The translations under genes were made by a program, and so were the position numbers. This document shows positions 1-10,837 of a stretch of DNA of 64,000 bases, piece after piece; positions within the stretch are counted from its first letter, which is position 1, and the number at the start of each line of letters is the position of its first letter. Source of the DNA: Massilia sp. PDC64 (lineage in GTDB: Bacteria > Pseudomonadota > Gammaproteobacteria > Burkholderiales > Burkholderiaceae_D); the NCBI RefSeq assembly GCF_900101265.1, contig NZ_FMZS01000001.1:124001-188000 (forward strand). Direction: 5' to 3'. The notes under the pieces are model-generated. The model saw nothing but the letters and a program-made list of their open reading frames with translations. It made no database searches and was not told the origin of the DNA.

Positions 1-2082
<2,082 letters not shown>

Positions 2083-2092
2083 GGAACTCAAG

Positions 2093-3133
2093 ATGATCGC
2101 CGCCCATTTCTTCGATGGCCACGACGCCCGCCTGCAACCGGTGGGCCTGGACGTGCGCAATCACCACCTGCATGTGGATGCGCCGGGATTCGCGCGCAGC
2201 TACCCGCTGGCGGACGTCGTGCTGGCCGAACCGTTCGAACAGGCGCCGCTGGTGCTGCGCGTCGGCGACGCCACCTGCGAGGTGCCGTACGGGCCGGAAC
2301 GCCAGGCGCTGCTGGCCGCGCTGGGCTACCGCAGGAGCGCCGTCGAGCGCTGGCAGGCGCGCTGGCCCGCCGCCCTGGCCGCCCTCGTCCTGCTGCTGGC
2401 GCTGCTCGGTGCCGGCTTCGTCTGGGGCGTGCCGGCCGCCGCCGAATTCATCGCCGCGCGCCTGCCGGCCTCGGTCGACTCCAGGCTCGGCCAGGCCGCG
2501 CTGGCCGGACTGGAAGCGCACGGCATGATGGCGCCGTCGCGCCTGTCGGACGACCGCATCGCCGACGTCGAAGCCCTGCTGCCCAAAGCCCTTCCCGCGC
2601 ACCCGCGCGTGCCCGTGCGCCTGCTCGTGCGCTCGTCCGACACGCTGGGCGCGAATGCGCTGGCCCTGCCGGACGGGACGATCATCGTGACCGACGCGAT
2701 GGTGCGTCTCGCCCTGGACAAGCGCAACGAACTCGACGACATCGGCCAGGCCGAACTGCTGGGCGTGATCGGCCACGAAGTCGGCCACATCGAACGGCGC
2801 CACGCGACGCGCGCGCTGACGGGGTCGTCACTGACGGCCGCCGTGTCGGCCACGCTGTTCGGCGACTTCAGCGCCGTCGCCGCCGGCCTGCCCGCCGTGC
2901 TGACGCAGATGCAGTATTCGCGCGCGATGGAGCTGGAGGCCGACGATTACGCCATCGGGGTCCTGCGCCGCAACGGCATGGAACCCGACAGCCTCGCCGA
3001 CCTCCTGACCGATCTGGAAAGCCAGCATCCGGAACAGACCAGCGTCCCGCGCTGGCTGCGCCGCTCGGCCGCCTATCTGTCCACGCATCCGGACACCGCG
3101 GAACGCATCCGCCGCCTGCGCGCCAGCCCGTAG
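2093..3133 (+). CDS. M48 family zinc metallopeptidase
   Basis: This is a membrane-anchored peptidase of the M48 (Ste24/HtpX-like) family. The N-terminal 90 residues are soluble. A transmembrane segment follows at about 92-112 (LAALVLLLALLGAGFVWGV). The catalytic HEVGH is at residues 228-232, and a distal AMELEADDY glutamate supplies the third zinc ligand. The length (346 residues) is usual for periplasm-facing M48 proteins of this kind. An AAGGAA ribosome site precedes the ATG at 2093. It lies 10 bp after the DUF898 gene, suggesting a two-gene membrane quality-control or envelope operon. The substrate is unknown. Confidence 0.93.
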   Translation: MIAAHFFDGHDARLQPVGLDVRNHHLHVDAPGFARSYPLADVVLAEPFEQAPLVLRVGDATCEVPYGPERQALLAALGYRRSAVERWQARWPAALAALVLLLALLGAGFVWGVPAAAEFIAARLPASVDSRLGQAALAGLEAHGMMAPSRLSDDRIADVEALLPKALPAHPRVPVRLLVRSSDTLGANALALPDGTIIVTDAMVRLALDKRNELDDIGQAELLGVIGHEVGHIERRHATRALTGSSLTAAVSATLFGDFSAVAAGLPAVLTQMQYSRAMELEADDYAIGVLRRNGMEPDSLADLLTDLESQHPEQTSVPRWLRRSAAYLSTHPDTAERIRRLRASP

Positions 3134-3156
3134 ACCACGTCGTCATTCTTGTCATT

Positions 3157-3177
3157 GCGCCGGACCAGGTCCGGCGC
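3157..3177. terminator. hairpin after the M48 gene
   Basis: GCGCCGGACC-A-GGTCCGGCGC is a perfect 10-bp inverted repeat 24 bp downstream of the M48 stop. It lacks a T-run on either strand, so it may be a weak terminator or mRNA 3' stabiliser. Confidence 0.4.
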
Positions 3178-3381
3178 GTGGCCTCAACCTTCATGCATGA
3201 ATGTGTGTTCCACCGGCAACATTAAGATGATAATGTTTCATCGTTCGGCGTCGAAAATTCCCGAAAGTAACAAAGTTTGTCTGGCCATAAGTAGAATCGG
3301 GACGGGGACACTGCCTGACACGGCTCCCGGGCCGCACCACTGGCGGATACAACAACGACGCTTGAAGTAAGGAAGAATCTC

Positions 3382-5076
3382 ATGGGCTTTCTCGCCAACC
3401 TGAATATCGCGAAACGTCTCGGCGTGGGCTTCGCCCTCGTTCTGGGCCTGACCCTCGTCATTGCGGCCGCCGCCGTCTGGCGCCTGAACACGATCGCGGA
3501 TGCCACGCGCGCGATGATGGCCGTCCCGCTGGCCAAGGAGCGCATGATGGAGGAATGGCACATGCAGACGTTCGCCGCCGTGCGCCGCACGGCCGCCATC
3601 GTCAAGAGCTCGGATCCCAGCCTCGTCGAATTCTTCAAGGCCGACGGCGTCAAGACCGCGTCCCGCTCGACCGAACTGCTGAAGCAGATCGAAGCGCTGC
3701 TCGACAGCGACGAAGAGCGTGCGCTGTTCGGCCGCATCACGGAACTGCGCAAGGCCTATACGTCGGCCAAGGAACGGGCCATCAAGGCCAAGGCCGACGG
3801 CGACACGGAAGCGGCCGCGCGCATCCTGAACCAGGAATACATCCCGACGTCGGAAGCCTACGAAGGCAAGCAGGCCGAGCTGGTCAAGATGCAGCAGCAC
3901 CGCATCGACACCATCGCCAAGGAGATCGACAACGCCAGCCGCAACAGCGCGCGTGCGATCATGATCGTGGCCGGCGTGGCCGTGCTGTTCGGCGCCGTCT
4001 GCGCCTGGGTGCTGGCAAACGCCATCGTCCGTCCGATCCGCCAGGCCGTGGAAGTGGCCGAGAAAGTGGCCGGCGGCGACCTCACCCAGCACATCGACGC
4101 CAGCGGCACGTGCGAAACGGGCGCCCTGCTGCGCGCGCTGCGCCACATGAACGACGGCCTCGTCGCCATCGTCTCGCAAGTGCGCAGCGGCACGGACACC
4201 ATCGCCACCGCGTCGGCGGAAATCTCGGCCGGCAACATGGACCTGTCCTCGCGCACCGAACAACAGGCCGGCTCGCTGGGCACGACGGCCAGCACGGTCG
4301 AGGAACTGACGGGCACCGTGCGCCAGAACGCCGACAATGCGCGCCAGGCCAGCCAGCTCTCCATCGCCGCGTCGGAAATCGCCACGCAGGGCGGCGCCGT
4401 CGTCGACCAGGTCGTGCAGACCATGGGCGCGATCAACGATTCGTCCAAGAAGATCGTCGACATCATCAGCGTCATCGACGGCATCGCCTTCCAGACCAAT
4501 ATCCTCGCGCTGAACGCGGCCGTCGAAGCGGCACGCGCCGGCGAACAGGGCCGCGGCTTCGCCGTCGTGGCGGGCGAGGTGCGCACGCTGGCCCAGCGTT
4601 CGGCCGCGGCGGCAAAAGAAATCAAGCAGCTGATCGTCGATTCCGTCAGCAAGGTCGAGGACGGCACGAAGCTGGTCGACCAGGCCGGCATGACGATGAG
4701 CGAAGTGGTCGACAGCATCCGCAAGGTGAGCGACATCGTCGCCGAGATCGCCAGCGCCAGCGGCGAGCAGAGCGCCGGCATCGAGCAGGTCAACAAGGCC
4801 ATCGCCGACATGGATTCGTCCACGCAGCACAATGCCGCCCTCGTCGAGGAATCCGCCGCTGCCGCCACCGCGCTGCGCGACCAGGCCGACAAGCTGGCCG
4901 AAGTGGTCGCCCTGTTCCACCTCGATCCGAACACCATGACGGCACCGAAGGCCGCACCTGCGCCCGCTCCGACGCCGGCGCGCGCCGTCGTGCCCGTGAA
5001 GACGGCCGTCCGCAAGCCGGCACCGAAAGCCGCACCGAAGTCGGCCCCCGCCAGCGAGGAGTGGGAAACGTTCTGA
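3382..5076 (+). CDS. methyl-accepting chemotaxis protein (first of a paralogous pair)
   Basis: This is a transmembrane chemoreceptor that signals through CheW/CheA to the flagellar motor. The 564 residues read as TM1 (about 10-30), a periplasmic four-helix-bundle sensor (about 31-190), TM2 (about 191-213, IMIVAGVAVLFGAVCAWVLA), HAMP, then a long coiled-coil methylation and signalling region. The hairpin-tip motif [20 protein letters not shown] is intact. An Ala/Pro-rich linker ends in the pentapeptide-like WETF, the CheR/CheB tether seen in high-abundance receptors. The ATG at 3382 follows AAGGAAGA. The ligand is not predictable. It is closely related to the receptor at 7115. Confidence 0.96.
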   Translation: MGFLANLNIAKRLGVGFALVLGLTLVIAAAAVWRLNTIADATRAMMAVPLAKERMMEEWHMQTFAAVRRTAAIVKSSDPSLVEFFKADGVKTASRSTELLKQIEALLDSDEERALFGRITELRKAYTSAKERAIKAKADGDTEAAARILNQEYIPTSEAYEGKQAELVKMQQHRIDTIAKEIDNASRNSARAIMIVAGVAVLFGAVCAWVLANAIVRPIRQAVEVAEKVAGGDLTQHIDASGTCETGALLRALRHMNDGLVAIVSQVRSGTDTIATASAEISAGNMDLSSRTEQQAGSLGTTASTVEELTGTVRQNADNARQASQLSIAASEIATQGGAVVDQVVQTMGAINDSSKKIVDIISVIDGIAFQTNILALNAAVEAARAGEQGRGFAVVAGEVRTLAQRSAAAAKEIKQLIVDSVSKVEDGTKLVDQAGMTMSEVVDSIRKVSDIVAEIASASGEQSAGIEQVNKAIADMDSSTQHNAALVEESAAAATALRDQADKLAEVVALFHLDPNTMTAPKAAPAPAPTPARAVVPVKTAVRKPAPKAAPKSAPASEEWETF

Positions 5077-5095
5077 AGCCGTCAGTGCGTGCGCG

Positions 5096-5120
5096 CCCGA
5101 ACCGGCGCGCCGGACTCGGG
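5096..5120 (+). terminator. putative intrinsic terminator of the chemoreceptor gene
   Basis: A G+C-rich interrupted stem (CCCGA...CGGCG paired with CGCCG...TCGGG) starts 20 bp after the stop and is followed by TTATTCTTCT. Confidence 0.55.
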
Positions 5121-5164
5121 TTATTCTTCTGCTTCCGGACTGGAATGAGGCGAGGAGGCAGAAA

Positions 5165-5566
5165 ATGTCCTACGAGGAACGCGACGACTACGGGATGTAC
5201 AAGAACAAGCACGGCAAGGGACCGGGCCCGGAACTGATGGGCGCGAACACCCTGATCGGCGACCACGTCCACAACCTGCAGAACGAGCACCTGGGCGTCA
5301 TCAAGGAATTCATGGTGGACATGCGCACGGGTGCCATCGCCTACGCCGTGATGTCGTCCAGCCGCTTCCTCGGGCTGGGCGAAAAACTCTTCGCCGTGCC
5401 CTGGCAGGCGCTGACGCTGGACCCGCAGCACAAGCGCTTCACGATGGACATCCCCAAGGAACGCATCGCCGGCGCGCCCGGCTTCGATACCGACCACTGG
5501 CCGGACATGGCCGATACGCGCTGGATGGGCGAGGTGCACGCGTACTACGGCACCTCGCCGGCCTGA
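5165..5566 (+). CDS. PRC-barrel domain protein
   Basis: This is a 133-residue soluble protein with a PRC-barrel fold. The segment LIGDHVHNLQNEHLGVIKEF followed by the MRTGAIAYAVMSSSRFLGLG strand is the family's sheet pattern, and a KLFAVPWQALTLD stretch follows. PRC-barrels occur in RNA-processing and stress-linked proteins; no specific function can be given. AGGAGG precedes the start. Its stop codon directly abuts (0 bp) the stop of the convergent M20 gene. Confidence 0.88.
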   Translation: MSYEERDDYGMYKNKHGKGPGPELMGANTLIGDHVHNLQNEHLGVIKEFMVDMRTGAIAYAVMSSSRFLGLGEKLFAVPWQALTLDPQHKRFTMDIPKERIAGAPGFDTDHWPDMADTRWMGEVHAYYGTSPA

Positions 5567-6895
5567 TTACTTCTTCGGCGGCATCAGGTCGAGCAGGATC
5601 GCCGTCTCGGCCTTGATGGTGTTGACGACGGTCGGCTTGAAGTCCGGCGCCCACTGCGGCGAGTGCGTACCCGGCAGCGGCTGGCCGGCCTTCTTCGCCG
5701 CATCCAGGCGGGCGGCGTCGACGGCGCCCACGTGCAGCAGGATCGCCTTCACGCCCGGCTGCTGGCCGTACTGCGAAAAGTCCTCCGACGTCATCTTCGG
5801 CGGCATCTCCTTCACGAACTCGGGGCCCACCGCGCCCTGCACGGCCTTCACCATGCGGGCCAGCGTCTCCGGATCGTTGTAGACCGAATCCGTACCCGGC
5901 TTCACTTCCACCAGCGGCTCCTTCGGCGCGCCGGCGGCCATCGCTTCGCCCTTCGCTTCGCGCGCGATGCTGGCCAGCACGCGCTTGCGCACTTCCGGCT
6001 TGAAGGTGCGGACGGACAGCTGCAGGGTCACCTGGTCGGGGATGATGTTCGCCTGCGTGCCGCCGTGGATGCTGCCCACGGTGATCACGACCGGGTCGAT
6101 CGGGTTGTTCTCGCGCGAGACGAGCGTCTGCAGCGCCAGCACGATGCGCGACGCCATCACGATCGGGTCGCGCGCCTCGTGCGGCACGGCGCCGTGGCCG
6201 CCCTGGCCGAACACCGTGATGCTGACGACGTCGGACGACGCGCGGAACGGGCCCGCGTGGTACATGATCGTACCGGACGGCATGGAGGCGTCGTCATGGA
6301 ACGACAGCGCGTAATCCGGCTTCGGGAAGCGCGTGAACAGGCCATCCTTCAGCATCGCGCTGGCGCCGTTGACCGGCTCCTCGGACGGCTGGCCGACCAG
6401 CATCAGGGTGCCGCTCCAGGCCTTGCGGTTCTCGGCCATCAGCTTCGCGGTGCCGTACCACGCCGACATGTGCAGGTCGTGGCCGCAGGCGTGCATCACG
6501 GAGATCGTGTCGCCGGCGGCGTTCTTCGTGGTCACCTTGCTGGCGAACGGCAGGCTCGTTTTTTCCTGGACCGGCAGCGCGTCCAGTTCGGTGCGCAGCA
6601 TCACGGTCGGGCCGGGGCCGTTGCGCAGGATGGCGACGACACCGGTGCCGCCGACGCCGGTCGTGACGTCGAAGCCCAGCGCCTTCGCGCGCTCGGCCAG
6701 CTTGGCCGCGGTCTGGTGTTCGTTGAACCCGAGCTCGGGGTTGCGGTGCAGGTCCTGGTACAGCGCTTCGATGGCCGGATAGCTGGCGTTCAGCTGTTCG
6801 ACGAACGGCGCGGGCAGCGCGGCGGCGCCAGCCACCTGGGTGCCGATCACACCGGCCAGGAACAGGGTGGTGCGGAGAATGCGGGAAGATTTCAT
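5567..6895 (-). CDS. M20 family amidohydrolase, exported
   Basis: This is a zinc-dependent amidohydrolase (M20D; hippurate hydrolase / IAA-amino-acid hydrolase type) that cleaves N-acyl amino acids. The preferred start at 6895 gives MKSSRILRTTLFLAGVIG with a cleavable signal peptide ending near VAGAAALPAP. Upstream in-frame codons give an unlikely extension. Zinc-site motifs VMHACGHDLHMSAW and GQPSEEPVNGA, and the dimerisation-domain stretch VFGQGGHGAVPHEARDP, are present. The mature enzyme is about 420 residues, typical for the family. Its signal peptide indicates periplasmic action, probably scavenging conjugated amino acids. It is divergent from the chemoreceptor at 7115. Confidence 0.93.
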   Translation of the reverse strand: MKSSRILRTTLFLAGVIGTQVAGAAALPAPFVEQLNASYPAIEALYQDLHRNPELGFNEHQTAAKLAERAKALGFDVTTGVGGTGVVAILRNGPGPTVMLRTELDALPVQEKTSLPFASKVTTKNAAGDTISVMHACGHDLHMSAWYGTAKLMAENRKAWSGTLMLVGQPSEEPVNGASAMLKDGLFTRFPKPDYALSFHDDASMPSGTIMYHAGPFRASSDVVSITVFGQGGHGAVPHEARDPIVMASRIVLALQTLVSRENNPIDPVVITVGSIHGGTQANIIPDQVTLQLSVRTFKPEVRKRVLASIAREAKGEAMAAGAPKEPLVEVKPGTDSVYNDPETLARMVKAVQGAVGPEFVKEMPPKMTSEDFSQYGQQPGVKAILLHVGAVDAARLDAAKKAGQPLPGTHSPQWAPDFKPTVVNTIKAETAILLDLMPPKK

Positions 6896-7114
6896 GGGGA
6901 TCCGTGAACAAAAAAACGGGTGGACGATGCCGCCACCCTTTTTTACGCTAACAGATGCGTCCAAATGCGACAATGGATCGTTTAACAATCCCCATAGGCG
7001 ACTTGTGGAAACTACGTAGTGGAGTGTTGCGTAAAAGTTTCTTTACAGAATTTATTTATTCCAAGTGGAAAATATGATGCGTACAATACGACCCTTCGTT
7101 TCACAAGGAATAAC

Positions 7115-8806
7115 ATGGGACTCATTGCAAACATGAAGATCGGCCGCCGTCTCGGCCTTGGCTTCGCCCTGATCCTCGCGATGACGGTGGCGATCGCCGC
7201 GGTCGGCGCGTGGCGCCTGAACGAAGTCGCCGATTCGACCAAGGCCATGATGGCCGTGCCGCTGACGAAGGAACGCCTGATCACGGACTGGTACGGACTG
7301 AATTTCGCATCGATCCGCCGCACCGCCGCCATCGTCAAGAGCAACGACCCGTCGCTCGGCCCCTACTTCAAGGAAGACGCCGCCGCCTCGGTGAAGCGCG
7401 CCGCCGAACTGCTCAAGCAGATCGAACCGCTGATTGCGGCCAGCGGTCCGGAACATGACCTGTTCGCGCAGATCGTCGAACAGCGCAAGGTGTACAGCGC
7501 CTCGCGCGACGGCGCCGTCAAGGCCAAGGCCGACGGCAACGCGGACGAAGCGGCACGCATCCTCGACCAGTCGTTCACGCCGGCCGCCGAGAAATACCAG
7601 CGCCTGCTGCAAGACCTCGTCGCCATGCAGCGCACGAGCATGGATGCCACCGCCGCGGCGATCGATGCCAACGCGATGGCGAGCACCCGGTTGATCGCCA
7701 TCTTCAGCAGCTGCGCGCTGCTGCTGGGCGCCATCGCGTCGTGGCTGCTCACGCGCGGCATCGTGCTGCCGATCCGCGCCGCCGTGGCGGTGGCCGAGAC
7801 GGTGGCGTCCGGCGACCTGACGCACACGATCGAAGCCCATACGCAGGACGAGACGGGCGCCCTGCTGCGCGCCCTGCGCCACATGAACGACAGCCTGGTG
7901 GGCATCGTCGGCCAGGTGCGCGGCGGTACGGATACCATCGCGACGGCCTCGCGCGAGATCAGCGCCGGCAACCTGGACCTGTCGTCCCGCACCGAGCAGC
8001 AGGCCGGCGCGCTGGAAGAAACGGCCGCGTCGATGGAAGAACTGACGACGACCGTGCGCCAGAACGCCGACAACGCACGCCAGGCCAACCAGCTCGCCAT
8101 CGCCGCGTCGGAAATCGCCACGCAGGGCGGCGCCGTCGTCGGCGAAGTGGTCACGACGATGGGTGCCATCAACGCATCGGCCAACCGCATCGCGGACATC
8201 ATCGGCGTCATCGACGGCATCGCCTTCCAGACCAACATCCTCGCGCTGAACGCCGCCGTGGAAGCGGCGCGCGCCGGCGAGCAGGGCCGCGGTTTCGCGG
8301 TCGTGGCTTCGGAAGTGCGCAGCCTCGCCCAGCGCTCGGCGGCGGCGGCCAAGGAAATCAAGGACCTGATCGCCGCGTCGACGGCGAACGTGGACGCGGG
8401 CACGAAGCTCGTCGACCAGGCCGGCGCCACGATGGAGCAGGTGGTCGACAGCATCCGCCGCGTGACCGACATCATGGGCGAGATCACGAGCGCGACCCAG
8501 GAACAGACGACCGGCATCGAACAGGTCAACCAGGCCATCGGGCAGATGGACCAGGTGACCCAGCAGAACGCGGCGCTCGTCGAGGAAGCGGCGGCTGCCG
8601 CGGCCTCGATGCAGGAGCAGGCGGCGAAGCTGGCCGAGGTGGTCGGCGTGTTCAAGGTGGAGCGCGGTTTTAGTCTGGCGGCGCCGGTCGCGGCCAAACC
8701 GGTCGCACGCCCCGCCCTGCCCCGTGCCTCGGCACCGGCACCTGCCCCGAAGCGCCCGGTCAAGCGCGCGGCGCCGGTGGCCGCCGGGGACTGGGAAGAG
8801 TTCTGA
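7115..8806 (+). CDS. methyl-accepting chemotaxis protein (second of the pair)
   Basis: This is a chemoreceptor of the same architecture as the one at 3382: TM1, a four-helix periplasmic sensor, TM2 ([18 protein letters not shown]), HAMP and the signalling domain with [20 protein letters not shown]. It ends in the CheR-tether-like DWEEF. The start is placed at 7115, where AAGGA lies 6 bases upstream; an earlier in-frame ATG would add 32 residues without a membrane-protein start pattern. The two receptors share blocks such as [18 protein letters not shown] and AELLKQIE in the sensor region, so they are a recent duplication with diverging ligand domains. The length is 563 residues. Confidence 0.96.
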   Translation: MGLIANMKIGRRLGLGFALILAMTVAIAAVGAWRLNEVADSTKAMMAVPLTKERLITDWYGLNFASIRRTAAIVKSNDPSLGPYFKEDAAASVKRAAELLKQIEPLIAASGPEHDLFAQIVEQRKVYSASRDGAVKAKADGNADEAARILDQSFTPAAEKYQRLLQDLVAMQRTSMDATAAAIDANAMASTRLIAIFSSCALLLGAIASWLLTRGIVLPIRAAVAVAETVASGDLTHTIEAHTQDETGALLRALRHMNDSLVGIVGQVRGGTDTIATASREISAGNLDLSSRTEQQAGALEETAASMEELTTTVRQNADNARQANQLAIAASEIATQGGAVVGEVVTTMGAINASANRIADIIGVIDGIAFQTNILALNAAVEAARAGEQGRGFAVVASEVRSLAQRSAAAAKEIKDLIAASTANVDAGTKLVDQAGATMEQVVDSIRRVTDIMGEITSATQEQTTGIEQVNQAIGQMDQVTQQNAALVEEAAAAAASMQEQAAKLAEVVGVFKVERGFSLAAPVAAKPVARPALPRASAPAPAPKRPVKRAAPVAAGDWEEF

Positions 8807-8809
8807 CCT

Positions 8810-10459
8810 TTACATGGCCGCGACGTGCCGGTTGATCCCGCTGAGGATCGCCTGGAACGACGCGGTCATGATGCTGTCGGCCACCCCCACGCCGAACAGC
8901 GAACCGCCACCGTCGACGCGCAGCTCGACGTAGCACGCGGCCTGCGCATCGGCGCCGCGGCCGAGCGCGTGCTCCTGGTAATCCATCACCTTGACGTCGA
9001 GGCCCAGCGCATTCACGAAGGCGTCGATCGGGCCGTTGCCGATGCCGTGGCGGGTCGTGCGCTCGCCGTCGATCTCGATGTCGACCTCCAGCCGCGTGCC
9101 CTCCCGGTCTTCGTTCGACATGGCGTGACCGCGATAGACGTAACGCCCCGCGTCCAGGTACTCGCGGCGGAAGATCGCGTGGATGTCGGCGGCGGCCATT
9201 TCGCGTCCGCTACTGTCGGTCGCGTGCTGCACGGCGCGGCTGAATTCGATCTGCAGGCGGCGCGGCAGCACGAAGCCGTATTCCTGTTCGAGCAGGTAGG
9301 CGATGCCGCCCTTGCCCGACTGGCTGTTCACGCGGATCACGGCATCGTAGTTGCGGCCCAGGTCCGCGGGATCGATGGGCAGGTAAGGCACTTCCCAGAT
9401 CGCGTCGGCCTGCTGCTGCGCGAACCCCTTCTTGATCGCATCCTGGTGCGAGCCGGAGAACGCGGTGAACACGAGGTCGCCCGCATACGGATGACGCGGG
9501 TGGACGGGCAACTGGTTGCAGTCCTCGACGCACTGGCGCACCGCGTCGATGTCGGAAAAATCGAGGCCCGGGTGGATGCCCTGCGTGTACAGGTTCAGCG
9601 CCAGCGTGACGATGTCCACGTTGCCCGTGCGCTCGCCATTCCCGAACAAACAGCCCTCGACGCGGTCCGCGCCCGCCATCACCGCGAGTTCCGCCGACGC
9701 GACGGCCGTGCCGCGGTCGTTGTGCGGATGGACGGACAGGACGATGGCATCGCGCCGCTCGAGATGCCGGTGCATCCATTCGATCTGGTCGGCATACACG
9801 TTCGGCGTGCTGCATTCGACCGTCGACGGCAGGTTGACGATCATCTTGCGCTCCGGCGTCGGCTGCCAGATCGCGGAGACGGCATCGCACACCTCCTTCG
9901 CGAAATCCAGCTCCGTCATGCTGAACGTCTCCGGCGAGTACTCGAACACCCACTCCGTCTCCGGACGCGCGTCGGTCAGCTCCTTGATCAGGCGGGTGCC
10001 GTTCAGCGCGATCTGCTTGACGTCTGCCCGGGTCGCGCCGAACACGATGCGGCGGAAGGCCGGCGCGATCGGATTGTAGAGGTGGACGATGGCGCGCCGC
10101 GCGCCCTGCAGGGAGTCCACGGTGCGGCGGATCAGGTCCTCGCGCGACTGGGTCAGCACCTCGATCGTCACGTCGTCCGGAATGCGGTCTTCCTCGATCA
10201 GCTTGCGCACGAAATCGAAGTCCGTCTGCGACGCGGACGGGAAGGCCACTTCGATTTCCTTGAAGCCGATTTTGACGAGCTGCTCGAACATGCGCAGCTT
10301 GCGCTCCACGCTCATCGGCTCGATCAGGGCCTGGTTACCGTCGCGCAGGTCGGTGCTCATCCAGATGGGCGGGTGCTCGATGATGCGGTCCGGCCAGGCA
10401 CGGGACGTGGTGGGGACGGTCGGGAAACGGCGGTACTTTGCTGCGGGGTTCGACAACAT
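8810..10459 (-). CDS. leuA: 2-isopropylmalate synthase, long form
   Basis: LeuA condenses acetyl-CoA with 2-oxoisovalerate, the first committed step of leucine synthesis. The 549-residue protein begins [16 protein letters not shown] and shows the HMGL-type active-site segment [32 protein letters not shown], and a C-terminal LeuA regulatory domain, as in the long (type 2) enzymes. The start at 10459 has AAGGAG 8 bases upstream on the minus strand; an upstream in-frame ATG at 10537 lies within the untranslated leader. A promoter, a leucine-rich leader peptide and an attenuator hairpin precede it. It converges on the chemoreceptor with 3 bp between stops. Confidence 0.97.
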   Translation of the reverse strand: MLSNPAAKYRRFPTVPTTSRAWPDRIIEHPPIWMSTDLRDGNQALIEPMSVERKLRMFEQLVKIGFKEIEVAFPSASQTDFDFVRKLIEEDRIPDDVTIEVLTQSREDLIRRTVDSLQGARRAIVHLYNPIAPAFRRIVFGATRADVKQIALNGTRLIKELTDARPETEWVFEYSPETFSMTELDFAKEVCDAVSAIWQPTPERKMIVNLPSTVECSTPNVYADQIEWMHRHLERRDAIVLSVHPHNDRGTAVASAELAVMAGADRVEGCLFGNGERTGNVDIVTLALNLYTQGIHPGLDFSDIDAVRQCVEDCNQLPVHPRHPYAGDLVFTAFSGSHQDAIKKGFAQQQADAIWEVPYLPIDPADLGRNYDAVIRVNSQSGKGGIAYLLEQEYGFVLPRRLQIEFSRAVQHATDSSGREMAAADIHAIFRREYLDAGRYVYRGHAMSNEDREGTRLEVDIEIDGERTTRHGIGNGPIDAFVNALGLDVKVMDYQEHALGRGADAQAACYVELRVDGGGSLFGVGVADSIMTASFQAILSGINRHVAAM

Positions 10460-10484
10460 GGACGACTCCTTTTCAGGGCTGTGG

Positions 10485-10510
10485 AAAAACGCGGACGTGA
10501 CGGGTCCCGC
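10485..10510 (-). terminator. putative attenuator hairpin before leuA
   Basis: On the minus strand GCGGGAC, a 7-base loop and GTCCGC form a six-pair stem with one bulge. It is followed by GTTTTT, 25 bases before the leuA start codon. The position between the leader peptide and the structural gene fits a transcription attenuator. Alternative pairing partners upstream were not folded. Confidence 0.55.
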
Positions 10511-10719
10511 CGCATGGCGCGTACGCATGCGGATCACGGAACCGGTCGACGGAAATCAGGGGTGGCGGAAAGGCTGCCCGGCTGCCACGGGGCACGTGGC
10601 CAGGCAACCGGACGCTAGTCGAAAGACGGGAGTGAGCATGGGGATGCGAATCCTATTCTGATACTTCGGTGGTACGGCACGGCAGACGACACTGCGGACG
10701 AACTGCGGGGACAGGCGAT

Positions 10720-10794
10720 TCAGGCCAGGTGCGGTAGCACTAGCGCTAGAGGTAGCGCCAGGGAAGTCAGAAAGGTGGAGTTCGCGGTGAGCAT
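10720..10794 (-). CDS. leuL: leucine-rich leader peptide for leuA attenuation
   Basis: This is a 24-codon open frame, MLTANSTFLTSL followed by ALPLALVLPHLA, ending in TGA. Eight of its residues are leucine. Four of these are CTA codons, spaced every second or third codon near the end of the peptide, although CTA is scarce in the surrounding high-G+C genes. Runs of rare leucine codons are the hallmark of leu attenuation: ribosome stalling for charged tRNA-Leu alters leader folding. The peptide lies just behind a strong promoter and 260 bases before leuA. The leader ATG is only about 6 bases after the -10 box, so the message may be leaderless or nearly so. Confidence 0.85.
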   Translation of the reverse strand: MLTANSTFLTSLALPLALVLPHLA

Positions 10795-10800
10795 TCTTTT

Positions 10801-10830
10801 AATATAAAAAGTTTATGCCGATTGTGTCAA
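10801..10830 (-). promoter_or_regulatory. sigma70-type promoter of the leuL-leuA transcript
   Basis: On the minus strand a perfect TTGACA (10825-10830) is separated by 18 bp from TATATT (10801-10806). Transcription would start around 10794-10795, at or beside the leader-peptide ATG. The promoter lies entirely between the dnaE2 stop and the leader. Confidence 0.8.
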
Positions 10831-10837
10831 GCAAAAC

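Noticed and set aside
3240..3310. Possible sigma28 flagellar promoter before the first chemoreceptor
   Set aside because: AAAGTTT and GCCATAA are present but their spacing is far too short for a TAAA-N15-GCCGATAA promoter.
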